Positions 7,078 through 14,815 of a stretch of DNA of 17,210 bases are shown here, piece after piece. This DNA is from Actinomycetota bacterium (GTDB taxonomy: Bacteria > Actinomycetota > Actinomycetes > Nanopelagicales > Nanopelagicaceae): assembly GCA_009700405.1 (NCBI GenBank), contig WLMD01000023.1, positions 1 through 17,210 on the forward strand, read 5' to 3'. Numbering within the stretch: position 1 is the first letter of the stretch; every line of letters starts with the position of its first letter. The notes below the pieces were generated by a model, which was not told the origin of the DNA, ran no database searches, and worked only from the letters and a program-made list of their open reading frames with translations. The translations under genes and the position numbers were made by a program.

Positions 7078-7106
7078 TTGATTAAGGCTCGATACCCCCG
7101 CATAAT
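7078..7106 (+). promoter_or_regulatory. Sigma70-type promoter of the sugar importer operon
   Basis: TTGATT (7078-7083) and CATAAT (7101-7106) are separated by exactly 17 bases, close to consensus -35 and -10 elements. Transcription would begin near 7113, giving a leader of roughly 29 bases that contains the Shine-Dalgarno GAGGAG (7129-7134). This excludes the in-frame TTG at 7106 as the start. Unlike its neighbours, this operon therefore has a conventional leader. Confidence 0.7.
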
Positions 7107-7141
7107 TGGGCGCATTACGACTAATTGATGAGGAGTCATCT

Positions 7142-8419
7142 GTGCAATTCAAAGGCAATCTACAGCGAAGCGTCATTCTTATTGGAGTGCTTATAGCCTC
7201 CCTCTCCCTCACAACTGCGTGCAGCAGCAAAGATTCTGGCGCTGACAAAGTTCTACAAGTTGCATACGGAAGTGGTGGATCTGACGCACAAAAAACTTGG
7301 GATTCAATCGCTACAGCTTTCACAGCTGAGAACCCAGGATGGAAAGTTGAATTTCAGGTTCAAAACGATGATCTCTACGAAACAATTGGCTTAAAGAATC
7401 TTCTCACCAGCGGAAATCCTCCTGATGTCTACTTTGAGTGGGCTGGCGCGCGTTTGAATAATAAGAATAATGATGGCTTTGCTGCCGATATCACTGACCT
7501 CGTAAAGAGCACCGGTCTAGCCGATCAATTTGGCGACGGCGCCTTCAACGCAACAAGTATTGATGGCAAGATTCGTATGGTTCCTTACACCGCGGACGTC
7601 ACAAACGTCATTTGGTATAACAAAGATATTTTCGCAAAACTCGGCATCACACCTCCAACAACATGGTCTGAGATGCTTGCCGATTGCGCCAAGATCAAAG
7701 CCTCCGGTGTTACACCATTTGGAATTGGTAACAAGGACCTTTGGGTGGCCGGCAACTGGTTTGGACATGTAGATTCACGCGTTGCTGGTGATTCTGTCTA
7801 CGATCAAATCCTGAGCAAGAACAAGCCGCTGAATTCACCAGAATTTGTAAAGGCTTTGCAATATGTAGCTGACTTACATACAGCTGGCTACGTAAATGCA
7901 AGTGCGAACTCAATCAGCGACAACGAGGGATACACACTCTTCTACCAGGGCAAGGTTGCGATGTTGCCTATTGGTTCATGGATTATTTCCAGCCAGATCC
8001 AAGATGCTCCAAAGCTAAATATGGGATGGTTTAACTTGCCGGCCATTGAAGGCGGAGCAGGCGATCAGAAATCAATCATGGCGGTAACAACGGGATTCAT
8101 CGTCAATGCCAAGAGCAAGAAGCAGGAAAAGGCCGTTGAATTCTTGAAGATGGCATTTAGCCCAACAATGGTAGATGCATGGATTAAGTCCGGCACCACG
8201 CCTGTTGCCAAAGCATCTGCTGCTGGTTCACTCGATGCCCTCAGCCAATCCATGATTGATCTCCTTAACTCTGGTGCAACTGTTGTTGCTCCACCAGATA
8301 CGGGATATGACTTGAAGATGGCCGATGCACTCAACACTGCAACATCAGAAGTTCTAGATGGGGTAAAGACGCCTCAGCAAGCACTCGATGATGCAGAGGC
8401 AAAAGTAAGCAAGAGCTAA
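7142..8419 (+). CDS. CUT1-type sugar ABC transporter substrate-binding lipoprotein
   Basis: Lipid-anchored extracellular sugar-binding protein of 425 residues (SBP_bac_1 family). The start is GTG at 7142, eight bases after Shine-Dalgarno GAGGAG. From there the signal peptide is short and ends in a lipobox, LTTAC, with the lipidated cysteine at residue 27, followed by SSKDSGADK. The mature part opens with VLQVAYGSGGSDAQKTWDSI and then ENPGWKVEFQV, GNPPDVYFEWAG and VPYTADVTNVIWYNKDIFAKLG, all standard for CUT1 binding proteins. The substrate is an oligosaccharide or monosaccharide I cannot name; the adjacent amino-sugar genes make a GlcNAc-type ligand possible. It heads a three-gene operon with two permeases 35 bases downstream. 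Confidence 0.92.
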   Translation: MQFKGNLQRSVILIGVLIASLSLTTACSSKDSGADKVLQVAYGSGGSDAQKTWDSIATAFTAENPGWKVEFQVQNDDLYETIGLKNLLTSGNPPDVYFEWAGARLNNKNNDGFAADITDLVKSTGLADQFGDGAFNATSIDGKIRMVPYTADVTNVIWYNKDIFAKLGITPPTTWSEMLADCAKIKASGVTPFGIGNKDLWVAGNWFGHVDSRVAGDSVYDQILSKNKPLNSPEFVKALQYVADLHTAGYVNASANSISDNEGYTLFYQGKVAMLPIGSWIISSQIQDAPKLNMGWFNLPAIEGGAGDQKSIMAVTTGFIVNAKSKKQEKAVEFLKMAFSPTMVDAWIKSGTTPVAKASAAGSLDALSQSMIDLLNSGATVVAPPDTGYDLKMADALNTATSEVLDGVKTPQQALDDAEAKVSKS

Positions 8420-8442
8420 CGCATTTATACATGTAGGGATGT

Positions 8443-8482
8443 AGACGCCAGGCGATGAAACCAACTTCTCGCCTTGGCGTCT
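8443..8482 (+). promoter_or_regulatory. Hairpin over the start codon of the first sugar permease
   Basis: AGACGCCAGGCGA (8443-8455) pairs with TCGCCTTGGCGTCT (8469-8482) over 13 base pairs with a single bulged T. The loop is 13 bases and the 3' arm is followed by TTAT. The stem buries the only purine-rich ribosome-binding candidate (CCAGG) and the A of the permease ATG at 8455. It could act as a 3' stabiliser of the binding-protein message, a weak terminator, or a translational brake on the permeases. Confidence 0.7.
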
Positions 8483-9333
8483 TTATCCTCGTCGCTCCTG
8501 CCGCATTAATTTATGGCTTTGCCGTATTGCTTCCATTCTTTGGGACCATCGGTTTAAGTTTCCTGAGGTGGGATGGATACGCCTCCCCCACATGGGCTGG
8601 CTTTGGAAATTACACACGAGCTTTGAGCGATGTAATTTTTCGTTCAACGTTTGCTCATGTTGGCATTTACATTGTGGCAACTTTGATTGTCGAAGTTTTG
8701 CTAGGCCTATTGCTTGCAGGGTTTGTTTCCTCACTTCGTCGCTCGGCCTTTTATCGTGTCGCTCTCTTTATTCCAGTCATGCTTCCTATGGTTGTCATCG
8801 CTGTTCTATGGCAAGCAATCTACAACTCTGACTATGGAATCCTCAATGCAATTCTTGGCTCCATAGGTTTAGGACAATGGCAACACATTTGGCTAGGTGA
8901 AACTAGAACTGCACTCCTATCTATTTGTCTGGTCTCTGGTTGGGTCTTTTCTGGCTTCTACATGGCGATCTTCTCGGCGGCACTTAATCGCTTGCCCAAT
9001 GACGTCATTGAATCTGCTCGTCTGGACGGCTCCGGCGAGCTCAAGCTATTTACAAAAATCAAAGTGCCGATGATTCGCCAAGTAACATCTATCGCCATAT
9101 TAATTTGCATAACTGGTGGTCTACAAGGCTTTGATCTCTTCTATGTACTAACAAATGGCGGTCCGTATCACACCACCGAAGTTCCAACGACCTTCATGGT
9201 GAAAACGGTATTCCGCGATGGTGAGTTTGGGTACGGCTCCGCACTTGCTGTCATTGTCTCCATTGTTGGCCTTCTGACCGCTTACTTATTTAACACTTGG
9301 CAAAAACGCACTCGTATCGAAGTGGAGTACTGA
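8455..9333 (+). CDS. CUT1-type sugar ABC transporter permease 1 (MalF-like)
   Basis: Inner-membrane permease of 292 residues with about six hydrophobic helices, the first at roughly 9-29 (LGVFILVAPAALIYGFAVLL). The segment FLRWDGYASPTWAGFGNYTRAL after helix 1 is typical of MalF-type sugar permeases. The ATPase-contacting EAA loop is IESARLDGSGELKLFTKIKV, and the family motif YVLTNGGPYHTTEVPTTFM lies near 230-249. ATG 8455 is the only reasonable start because an in-frame stop lies at 8434-8436. It has no clear Shine-Dalgarno outside the hairpin that covers it. The stop overlaps the next permease start by one base (TGATG). Confidence 0.93.
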   Translation: MKPTSRLGVFILVAPAALIYGFAVLLPFFGTIGLSFLRWDGYASPTWAGFGNYTRALSDVIFRSTFAHVGIYIVATLIVEVLLGLLLAGFVSSLRRSAFYRVALFIPVMLPMVVIAVLWQAIYNSDYGILNAILGSIGLGQWQHIWLGETRTALLSICLVSGWVFSGFYMAIFSAALNRLPNDVIESARLDGSGELKLFTKIKVPMIRQVTSIAILICITGGLQGFDLFYVLTNGGPYHTTEVPTTFMVKTVFRDGEFGYGSALAVIVSIVGLLTAYLFNTWQKRTRIEVEY

Positions 9334-10154
9334 TGAGCGCGCTTATTCGTCGGCTTGTACACCTATGTGTGGGAATCTATGCGCTGATGTCCCTCTTGCC
9401 ACTTTTTTGGATGTTCTACAGCTCCTTTAAAACAAATGCGCAGATTGCACAAGACCCACTCACTCTTCCAACCCATATTGATTTCACCGTTTTCCGTGAA
9501 GCGTGGGCCGTTGGTGGACTTGGTCAATACGCGATTAACTCGGGAATCGTCACTGGCACAACAACGCTCATCGTTCTTCTTACATCAGCGATGGCTGGTT
9601 TTGCTATAAGTCGCTTACGCTTTCGTGGATCTAAGGCAATCATCCTTATGTTTACTCTCGGATTATTGTTACCTATTCAGTCTTACTTCATCATGCAAAA
9701 TCAAGAATTTGAATGGCTCAACCTTAAAGACACTCGTTGGGCTCTAATTATTCCTTACGCTGCGATGGGAATTCCGCTGGCTATCTGGCTGATCAAAACT
9801 TATGTGGATTCTCTTCCAAAAGAACTATTTGAAGCCGCTCGCATTGATGGCAGTACAGATTTACAAACTTTCCGTTTCTTGATGTTGCCGATAATTAGGC
9901 CAGCGCTTGTGACAGTGGGAATCTTCACTGCCCTCGGCGCGTGGAATGAGTTTCTATTGGCGCTGCTTTATATTCAAGATGAATCCCTCAAGACAATTCC
10001 TACAGGTCTACTTTCATTCTCATCGAAATATGCCACTGATTATCGGATGCTCTTTGCTGCGCTCACAATGGTCACCGTACCGATGATTGCACTCTACGTT
10101 GCGTTCAATAAGCAGATCGTCGCCGGTCTGACTCAAGGCGCGGTTAAAGGTTAA
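9333..10154 (+). CDS. CUT1-type sugar ABC transporter permease 2 (MalG-like)
   Basis: Inner-membrane permease of 273 residues, the usual MalG length. The first helix is at about 10-28, followed by FWMFYSSFKTNAQIAQDPLT, a standard MalG-type N-terminal motif. The EAA loop is LFEAARIDGSTDLQTFRFLM, and the C-terminus ends IVAGLTQGAVKG, where AGLTxGAVKG is the signature end of this permease class. The start is the ATG at 9333, overlapping the upstream stop as TGATG with GTGGAG just before it; extending upstream would run into the previous gene. No ATPase gene follows, so the transporter probably uses a shared MsiK-type ATPase encoded elsewhere. Its 3' end overlaps the convergent alcohol dehydrogenase by 11 bases. 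Confidence 0.93.
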   Translation: MSALIRRLVHLCVGIYALMSLLPLFWMFYSSFKTNAQIAQDPLTLPTHIDFTVFREAWAVGGLGQYAINSGIVTGTTTLIVLLTSAMAGFAISRLRFRGSKAIILMFTLGLLLPIQSYFIMQNQEFEWLNLKDTRWALIIPYAAMGIPLAIWLIKTYVDSLPKELFEAARIDGSTDLQTFRFLMLPIIRPALVTVGIFTALGAWNEFLLALLYIQDESLKTIPTGLLSFSSKYATDYRMLFAALTMVTVPMIALYVAFNKQIVAGLTQGAVKG

Positions 10155-11187
10155 TCACCGTAATACCAGGGGCCCGCTCTTTATCCATAGCCATCAGTGC
10201 AGCTGGTGCTTCTTCTAAGGAAATCGTGGTGGCAATGAGTTTTTCTGGATGCAATAGGCCGTTCGAAATATCCGCCAACATGCGGGGGTAATCCGCGGCA
10301 GACATTCCGTGCACGCCATGAATGTGAAGTTCGCGGCCAATGACGGTGTGCATTGGGACGGTAGCTCGTTCTTGAATTACTACCGGGGGCAATAGTCCGA
10401 TTTGTAAGTGATGCCCTCTGGGGCGAAGTGATTGAATGCATTGCGAAGAAGTAATTGCACTTCCGAGAGCATCCACCGTCACGGATGCGCCTGTGCCCGT
10501 TAACTCGCGAATCGCAACTACAGGATTGGTATCCCCTGCATTGATCACATGATCGGCGCCGATGCTGAGTGCAAATGTGAGAGCGTTATCTGAAAGGTCT
10601 ACAGCAATAACCGTGGCACCACGAGACTTGGCAATCATGATTGCAGCTAAGCCAATGCCACCGCATCCAAAGATTGCAACTGTATCCGTTGCTTGTGTTT
10701 CGTGGACTAAAACTAAACCTCTATACGAAGTTGCAAATCGACAGCCAAGAGATGCTGCAACTGCATACGACATTGAATCTGGAATCTTGACGATGTTGAA
10801 ATCAGCATGTGGGATTGCAACAAATTCTGCGAAAGAGCCTGGTCCATCAAAACCTGGTTGCCACTGATTGGGACATACCTGGGCGTTATTGCTCAAACAT
10901 TGGACGCATGTGCCACATCCACTAACAAAAGGGACGGTTACGCGATCTCCTACTTTGAACTTCGTTAACTCTGAACCAATAGCAGCGATAGTTCCAGAAA
11001 ATTCATGGCCCGGAGTGTGTGGGAAAATAGAAATATCTTGATCGTGGCCCATCCATGCATGCCAATCACTTCGACATAAACCAGTAGCTTCGACCTTGAT
11101 AACGGCGCTGGTTGGTAGAGGTACGGGGTCGGGTCGCTCAGTAATGTATGGAGTTAAGCCTGGAGCATCAAAAACGAGAGCGCGCAT
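10144..11187 (-). CDS. Zinc-dependent medium-chain alcohol dehydrogenase
   Basis: Cytoplasmic NAD(P)-dependent dehydrogenase of 347 residues (MDR superfamily). Catalytic zinc ligands are visible as Cys38 (GLCRSDWH), His61-Glu62 (TPGHEFSG) and Cys149 (LGCRFATSYRG). The structural zinc lobe has all four cysteines: C91, C94, C97 and C105. The Rossmann motif GCGGIG (174-179) ends its beta-alpha-beta unit at the acidic residue in VIAVDLSD, which favours NAD over NADP. The substrate alcohol or polyol cannot be assigned. The start is the ATG at 11187, six bases from a TACTCT hexamer with no Shine-Dalgarno. It is divergent from the glutaryl-CoA dehydrogenase and its stop lies inside the end of the sugar permease. 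Whether it serves the sugar or the acyl-CoA pathway is open. Confidence 0.92.
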   Translation of the reverse strand: MRALVFDAPGLTPYITERPDPVPLPTSAVIKVEATGLCRSDWHAWMGHDQDISIFPHTPGHEFSGTIAAIGSELTKFKVGDRVTVPFVSGCGTCVQCLSNNAQVCPNQWQPGFDGPGSFAEFVAIPHADFNIVKIPDSMSYAVAASLGCRFATSYRGLVLVHETQATDTVAIFGCGGIGLAAIMIAKSRGATVIAVDLSDNALTFALSIGADHVINAGDTNPVVAIRELTGTGASVTVDALGSAITSSQCIQSLRPRGHHLQIGLLPPVVIQERATVPMHTVIGRELHIHGVHGMSAADYPRMLADISNGLLHPEKLIATTISLEEAPAALMAMDKERAPGITVINL

Positions 11188-11199
11188 GTGGCAAGAGTA
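11188..11199 (-). promoter_or_regulatory. Leaderless promoter -10 element of the alcohol dehydrogenase
   Basis: On the minus strand TACTCT (11199 down to 11194) is followed by TGCCAC and the ATG at 11187. The six-base spacer is identical in sequence to the one before the SIS gene, and no Shine-Dalgarno is present. Confidence 0.55.
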
Positions 11200-11235
11200 A
11201 TACCTACTCGAGGTGTCCTCGCCCTCTGCATTAGA

Positions 11236-11248
11236 TACCCTTTACTCC
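11236..11248 (+). promoter_or_regulatory. Probable leaderless promoter -10 element of the glutaryl-CoA dehydrogenase
   Basis: TACCCT (11236-11241) lies seven bases before the ATG at 11249, and there is no Shine-Dalgarno. The spacing is one base longer than at the other leaderless candidates here. It supports the ATG at 11249 over the earlier in-frame GTG at 11213. Confidence 0.45.
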
Positions 11249-12418
11249 ATGTCAACCATGCATCCCTTTGATCTCCTAGATATCCAACGCGAACTCACAC
11301 AAGAACAACGCGAAATTCAAGCCGTCACTCGCCAATATGTGAATGATCGAGTCAGGCCCAATATTGGGCAATGGTTTGAGACCAGTGAGATTCCGGTGCG
11401 CGAATTGGCGCAGGAGCTTGGCGAAATTGGATTGCTTGGAATGCACCTAGAGGGATACGGCTGCGCAGGCACCGATGCAACTTCTTACGGGCTTGCTTGC
11501 ATGGAACTTGAAGCTGGCGATTCTGGAATTCGTTCTTTAGTTTCGGTCCAAGGTTCGTTGGCAATGTTTGCGATCCATGCTTACGGAAGCGAAGAGCAAA
11601 AACAAGAGTGGTTGCCGAAAATGGCATCAGGAAAAGCTATCGGTTGCTTTGGTCTAACAGAAGCCGATCATGGATCTAACCCATCTGGAATGTTGACTCA
11701 TGCAAAGCGTGATGGCGGAGACTGGATCATTGATGGAAACAAAATGTGGATCACTAATGGAAGTGTTGCTGATGTAGCAATTATCTGGGCTAACACCGAG
11801 GAAGGTATTCGCGGATTCTGTATCGATACTAAAACTCCAGGATTTTCTGCCAACGTCATCAAACACAAGTTATCCTTACGCGCATCTATTACCTCGGAAT
11901 TAGTTTTCTCAAGTATGCGAGTTCCAGATAGCGCTCGTTTGCCACTCGCAACAAGTTTGCGCGCGCCGCTTATGTGCCTTGCTGAAGCACGCTACGGAAT
12001 TATCTTTGGAGCAGTCGGTGCGGCAAGAGATTGCCTCGAGAGTTCCATCGCTTATGCATCCACTCGCGAGCAGTTTGATGGTCCCATCTCTCGCCACCAG
12101 ATTACTCAATACAAATTTGCGTCAATGGCTACTCGCCTAAATACAGCAATGTTGCTGGCATTGCACTTAGGAAAACTTAAAGATGCCCATCAAATTAAGC
12201 CCGAGCAAATCAGCATGGGCAAGTTCAATAACGTCAACGGCGCCATCGAAATCGCCCGTGAAGCGCGAACGATTCTTGGAGCGGCGGGCATCACCACCGA
12301 ATACCCAATCTTTAGACATATGAACAATCTTGAGTCTGTATTAACCTACGAAGGAACTCATGAGATTCATGCTCTTGTTATTGGCCAAGCACTAACTGGT
12401 ATTGCAGCGTTTCGTTAG
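11249..12418 (+). CDS. gcdH: Glutaryl-CoA dehydrogenase
   Basis: FAD-dependent acyl-CoA dehydrogenase of 389 residues that should oxidise and decarboxylate glutaryl-CoA to crotonyl-CoA. It aligns by eye with human GCDH throughout: GYGCAG (69-74), DSGIRSLVSVQGSLAM, CFGLTEADHGSNP (133-145), KMWITNGSVADVAIIWA, HKLSLRASITSE and the C-terminal LESVLTYEGTHEIHALVIG. The catalytic base is Glu368 in TYEGT. Arg95 and Ser99 occupy the positions that contact the glutaryl carboxylate in the human enzyme, which supports glutaryl-CoA over other substrates. The start at 11249 is chosen from the TACCCT hexamer; GTG 11213 or ATG 11258 are alternatives. The gene converges with a CaiB-type CoA-transferase, with overlapping stop codons. 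Confidence 0.9.
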   Translation: MSTMHPFDLLDIQRELTQEQREIQAVTRQYVNDRVRPNIGQWFETSEIPVRELAQELGEIGLLGMHLEGYGCAGTDATSYGLACMELEAGDSGIRSLVSVQGSLAMFAIHAYGSEEQKQEWLPKMASGKAIGCFGLTEADHGSNPSGMLTHAKRDGGDWIIDGNKMWITNGSVADVAIIWANTEEGIRGFCIDTKTPGFSANVIKHKLSLRASITSELVFSSMRVPDSARLPLATSLRAPLMCLAEARYGIIFGAVGAARDCLESSIAYASTREQFDGPISRHQITQYKFASMATRLNTAMLLALHLGKLKDAHQIKPEQISMGKFNNVNGAIEIAREARTILGAAGITTEYPIFRHMNNLESVLTYEGTHEIHALVIGQALTGIAAFR

Positions 12419-13533
12419 TCGTCAATACCCAAACGCGGTGGACCTAAGCGATACTCAACGGGTGTTGCTGAGAAAGTAATTGGGTTTGCAATGCTCTTGC
12501 TGACTGAACCATCTCGTGGATCAGTAATTTCAATAATCGGCTGTAAACCAATTCGTGAAGCAAGAGCAATTGCCGAATCCATAGTATTTATTGGCCCAGC
12601 AGGTACACCTGCCTGTGTGAGCAACGCTGCCCATTCCTCGGCGCTCTTGCCTGCAAGTATCGGCGCAAGAAGTGCATTAAGCGACGCGCGGTTAGCAACG
12701 CGATCTGGGTTAGTCGCAAATCGTAAATCAGTAGCGAAATCAATTCCAAGTACTGCGCAGAATTTTGCGAACTGTCCATCATTACCGACTGCAATAACTA
12801 TCTGCTTATCTTTGGTTGCATATGATTCGTAAGGAGAAATACTGGGGTGCGCATTGCCCATTGCCACCGGCACAACGCCAGCACCTGCGAAAGCTCCACT
12901 TTGATTGACCATTGCAGAGAGAGCAGAACTCAAAAGATTGATCTCAATCTTCTGTCCAGCGCCACTGAGATTGCGATGATGGAGCGCTGCAACAATTCCC
13001 AGTGATGCGTGCAAGCCGGCAACTACATCAACTAGCGCAACACCAACCTTTGTCGGATGATCTGAATCTGGCCCGGTAATACTCATTAACCCGCTCATTG
13101 CTTGAACTAATAAGTCATATCCTGGCAACGCCTTGGCTTCTTCACTGCTACCAAATCCAGATATTGAGCAATAGATAAGGTCTGGGAATTTCACTGAAAG
13201 TTCGGCATAGCCCAAGCCAAACTTCTCCATAGATCCCACAGCAAAATTCTCAACTAAGACGTCGCACCTTTCTATTAATTTCAGGGCTGCTTCACGGCCT
13301 TCGGCAGTAGTGAGATCTGCCGTTATACCTTTCTTGTTGCGATTAACAGATTGGTAATAGGTAGCCATGCCATTTGCGTCATACGGAGGACCCCACGTAC
13401 GTGTGTCATCTCCTAACCCTGGCCGTTCAACTTTAATTACCTCAGCGCCCATATCCCCCAACAACATAGTTGCGTAAGGACCTGCCAGGACGCGTGAAAA
13501 ATCGGCAACCCTGATTCCATCGAGTGCGCTCAT
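12415..13533 (-). CDS. CaiB/BaiF-family (class III) CoA-transferase, possibly glutarate or dicarboxylate-specific
   Basis: Cytoplasmic class III CoA-transferase of 372 residues, moving CoA from an acyl-CoA to a carboxylic acid. Seen in sequence: the N-terminal family signature LDGIRVADFSRVLAGPYATM, LGDMGAEVIKVERP, the CoA-binding segment NRNKKGITADL, and the PGYDLLVQAMSG block with Asp140 as the expected nucleophile. FAVGSMEKFGLGY and GVPAGPINTM are also typical. The related human SUGCT transfers CoA to glutarate, so pairing with the convergent glutaryl-CoA dehydrogenase makes glutarate activation plausible; this is context inference. The ATG at 13533 is preceded by AAGG at a workable distance. 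It follows the other CoA-transferase after four bases, forming an operon. Confidence 0.9.
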   Translation of the reverse strand: MSALDGIRVADFSRVLAGPYATMLLGDMGAEVIKVERPGLGDDTRTWGPPYDANGMATYYQSVNRNKKGITADLTTAEGREAALKLIERCDVLVENFAVGSMEKFGLGYAELSVKFPDLIYCSISGFGSSEEAKALPGYDLLVQAMSGLMSITGPDSDHPTKVGVALVDVVAGLHASLGIVAALHHRNLSGAGQKIEINLLSSALSAMVNQSGAFAGAGVVPVAMGNAHPSISPYESYATKDKQIVIAVGNDGQFAKFCAVLGIDFATDLRFATNPDRVANRASLNALLAPILAGKSAEEWAALLTQAGVPAGPINTMDSAIALASRIGLQPIIEITDPRDGSVSKSIANPITFSATPVEYRLGPPRLGIDD

Positions 13534-13537
13534 GTGA

Positions 13538-14767
13538 CTACCTTAGCAATCCAAATTCTCGTGCTTTTTCACGTAGAGATTCTCGAACACTTGGGTGCGC
13601 CGCTTTTTCGATGATGTTTTGCGCTTGCTCACTCTGTGAATGACCAAAACAATCGGCAATTCCATTTTCGGTTGCCACAAAGCTATGTTGAAAACTAGTC
13701 ACATTCGATGTCAGACGCGGAACAATCGTTGAAACATTTGCCTTCGCGTGCCACGAAGGAAGAGCCATAAAGGATTTACCACCACGAGAGTGAAGTGAGC
13801 CCACAATAAAGTCAGTAGATCCGCCAAATCCAGAATAAATCTCACCACGGACGTGACTTGCATTGGCTTGATCAAAAAGATCGATCTCTAGCGCACCATT
13901 AATTGATGTCATCTTTGCTTGGCGGGCAATCTGGCTTGGATCGTTGGTGCGTTCGGTGCGCATCATCCGAACCTTACGATTGAGATTGAGCCAGTCATAT
14001 AACTCTTGTGAACCAAAGACAAAGGATGCCGTCAGCAGAATCTCATCATCCAAGATGCCAGCCTTATGCAAATCCAAGACTCCATCGCTAAACATTTCAG
14101 TCCAAATACGTAAACCTTTGCGAGAACTTAGTCCCGCCAGAACTGCATCCGGTACAGCCCCAATGCCTAACTGAAGTGTCGAATTATCTTCAATGTGCGC
14201 CGCAATACGGGCACCAATTTCCTGAGCAACTTCATTAAGCGGTGTCGGTGGTTTGATGGCTAATGGTTCATCCACTTCAATCAAGTAATCAATCTCGTTC
14301 TCATAAATCTGAGCGTCCCCATAGGTATATGGCATCTGCGCATTGGATTGCGCAATAACAATCCCATCTCTTGCACGGGCTGCTTCAATCGCTGCAGGCA
14401 AGATATTCACTTCCGTCCCAAGACTCACCGTGTCAAAGCGTGGCGTGGAAGCATGCAAGAAAACAACATCCGGCCGGTAATGGTCGCGGTAGAGAACCGG
14501 AAGCAAACTCAGCCGCGTAGGAATGTAATTGAGTCGTGGGTGGCGACGCATACCGGCCCCCACAAATGCCGTCTCGTAGGTAATGCCTTCGCGATCTGGA
14601 ATTCCTGGTTGCCCATTCAACATGTGGAGTCGAAATTCAGGAATCGCTTTTTCAGCGATATCCAATAAAGTCTTAGGCGTTGCAAAATTACCTGAAGAAA
14701 CTATCCGTGGATTTGAAGGCAGGTTTGCGAGGATTGAGGTTAATTGTTCTGGTGTAATCACTCGCAC
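13538..14767 (-). CDS. Acetyl-CoA hydrolase/4-hydroxybutyrate CoA-transferase family protein
   Basis: Cytoplasmic class I CoA-transferase of 409 residues, slightly shorter than typical AbfT/Cat-type enzymes. Motifs seen: RRHPRLNYIPTRLS near 74-87, GIGAVPDAVLAGLSSRKGL (201-219) and the TEMFSDG block with Glu224 as the expected catalytic glutamate that forms the glutamyl-CoA thioester. GFGGSTDFIVGSLHSRGG (313-330) and FVATENGIADCFG follow in family order. The likely reaction is exchange of CoA between acetate and an organic acid such as 4-hydroxybutyrate or butyrate; specificity is uncertain. The start is GTG at 14767, supported by TACCCT six bases upstream and no Shine-Dalgarno; GTG 14761 is a fallback. 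It heads a two-gene operon with the CaiB-type transferase. Confidence 0.88.
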   Translation of the reverse strand: MRVITPEQLTSILANLPSNPRIVSSGNFATPKTLLDIAEKAIPEFRLHMLNGQPGIPDREGITYETAFVGAGMRRHPRLNYIPTRLSLLPVLYRDHYRPDVVFLHASTPRFDTVSLGTEVNILPAAIEAARARDGIVIAQSNAQMPYTYGDAQIYENEIDYLIEVDEPLAIKPPTPLNEVAQEIGARIAAHIEDNSTLQLGIGAVPDAVLAGLSSRKGLRIWTEMFSDGVLDLHKAGILDDEILLTASFVFGSQELYDWLNLNRKVRMMRTERTNDPSQIARQAKMTSINGALEIDLFDQANASHVRGEIYSGFGGSTDFIVGSLHSRGGKSFMALPSWHAKANVSTIVPRLTSNVTSFQHSFVATENGIADCFGHSQSEQAQNIIEKAAHPSVRESLREKAREFGLLR

Positions 14768-14779
14768 ATGACGAGGGTA
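14768..14779 (-). promoter_or_regulatory. Leaderless promoter -10 element of the CoA-transferase operon
   Basis: On the minus strand TACCCT (14779 down to 14774) is followed by CGTCAT and the GTG at 14767. There is no Shine-Dalgarno. The gap to the divergent gene is only 48 bases, so both promoters overlap closely. Confidence 0.55.
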
Positions 14780-14803
14780 TCACGCGCAATTAGGTAACTA
14801 GAT

Positions 14804-14815
14804 TAGAGTGTAGAC
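14804..14815 (+). promoter_or_regulatory. Leaderless promoter -10 element of the small secreted protein gene
   Basis: TAGAGT (14804-14809) is followed by GTAGAC and the ATG at 14816. A second hexamer, TAGATT (14799-14804), overlaps it but is 11 bases from the start codon. No Shine-Dalgarno is present at normal spacing. Confidence 0.5.

Noticed and set aside
7106..7141. Upstream TTG start for the sugar-binding protein
   Set aside because: TTG 7106 overlaps the -10 element, lacks a Shine-Dalgarno and would place 12 residues including DEESS before the signal peptide. GTG 7142 has GAGGAG at good spacing.
9297..9332. Upstream start for the second sugar permease inside the first permease
   Set aside because: ATG 9333 overlaps the previous stop as TGATG with GTGGAG before it, the normal coupled arrangement.
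11213..11248. Upstream GTG start for the glutaryl-CoA dehydrogenase
   Set aside because: No Shine-Dalgarno, the extra residues do not match the family, and a -10-like hexamer lies inside this stretch.
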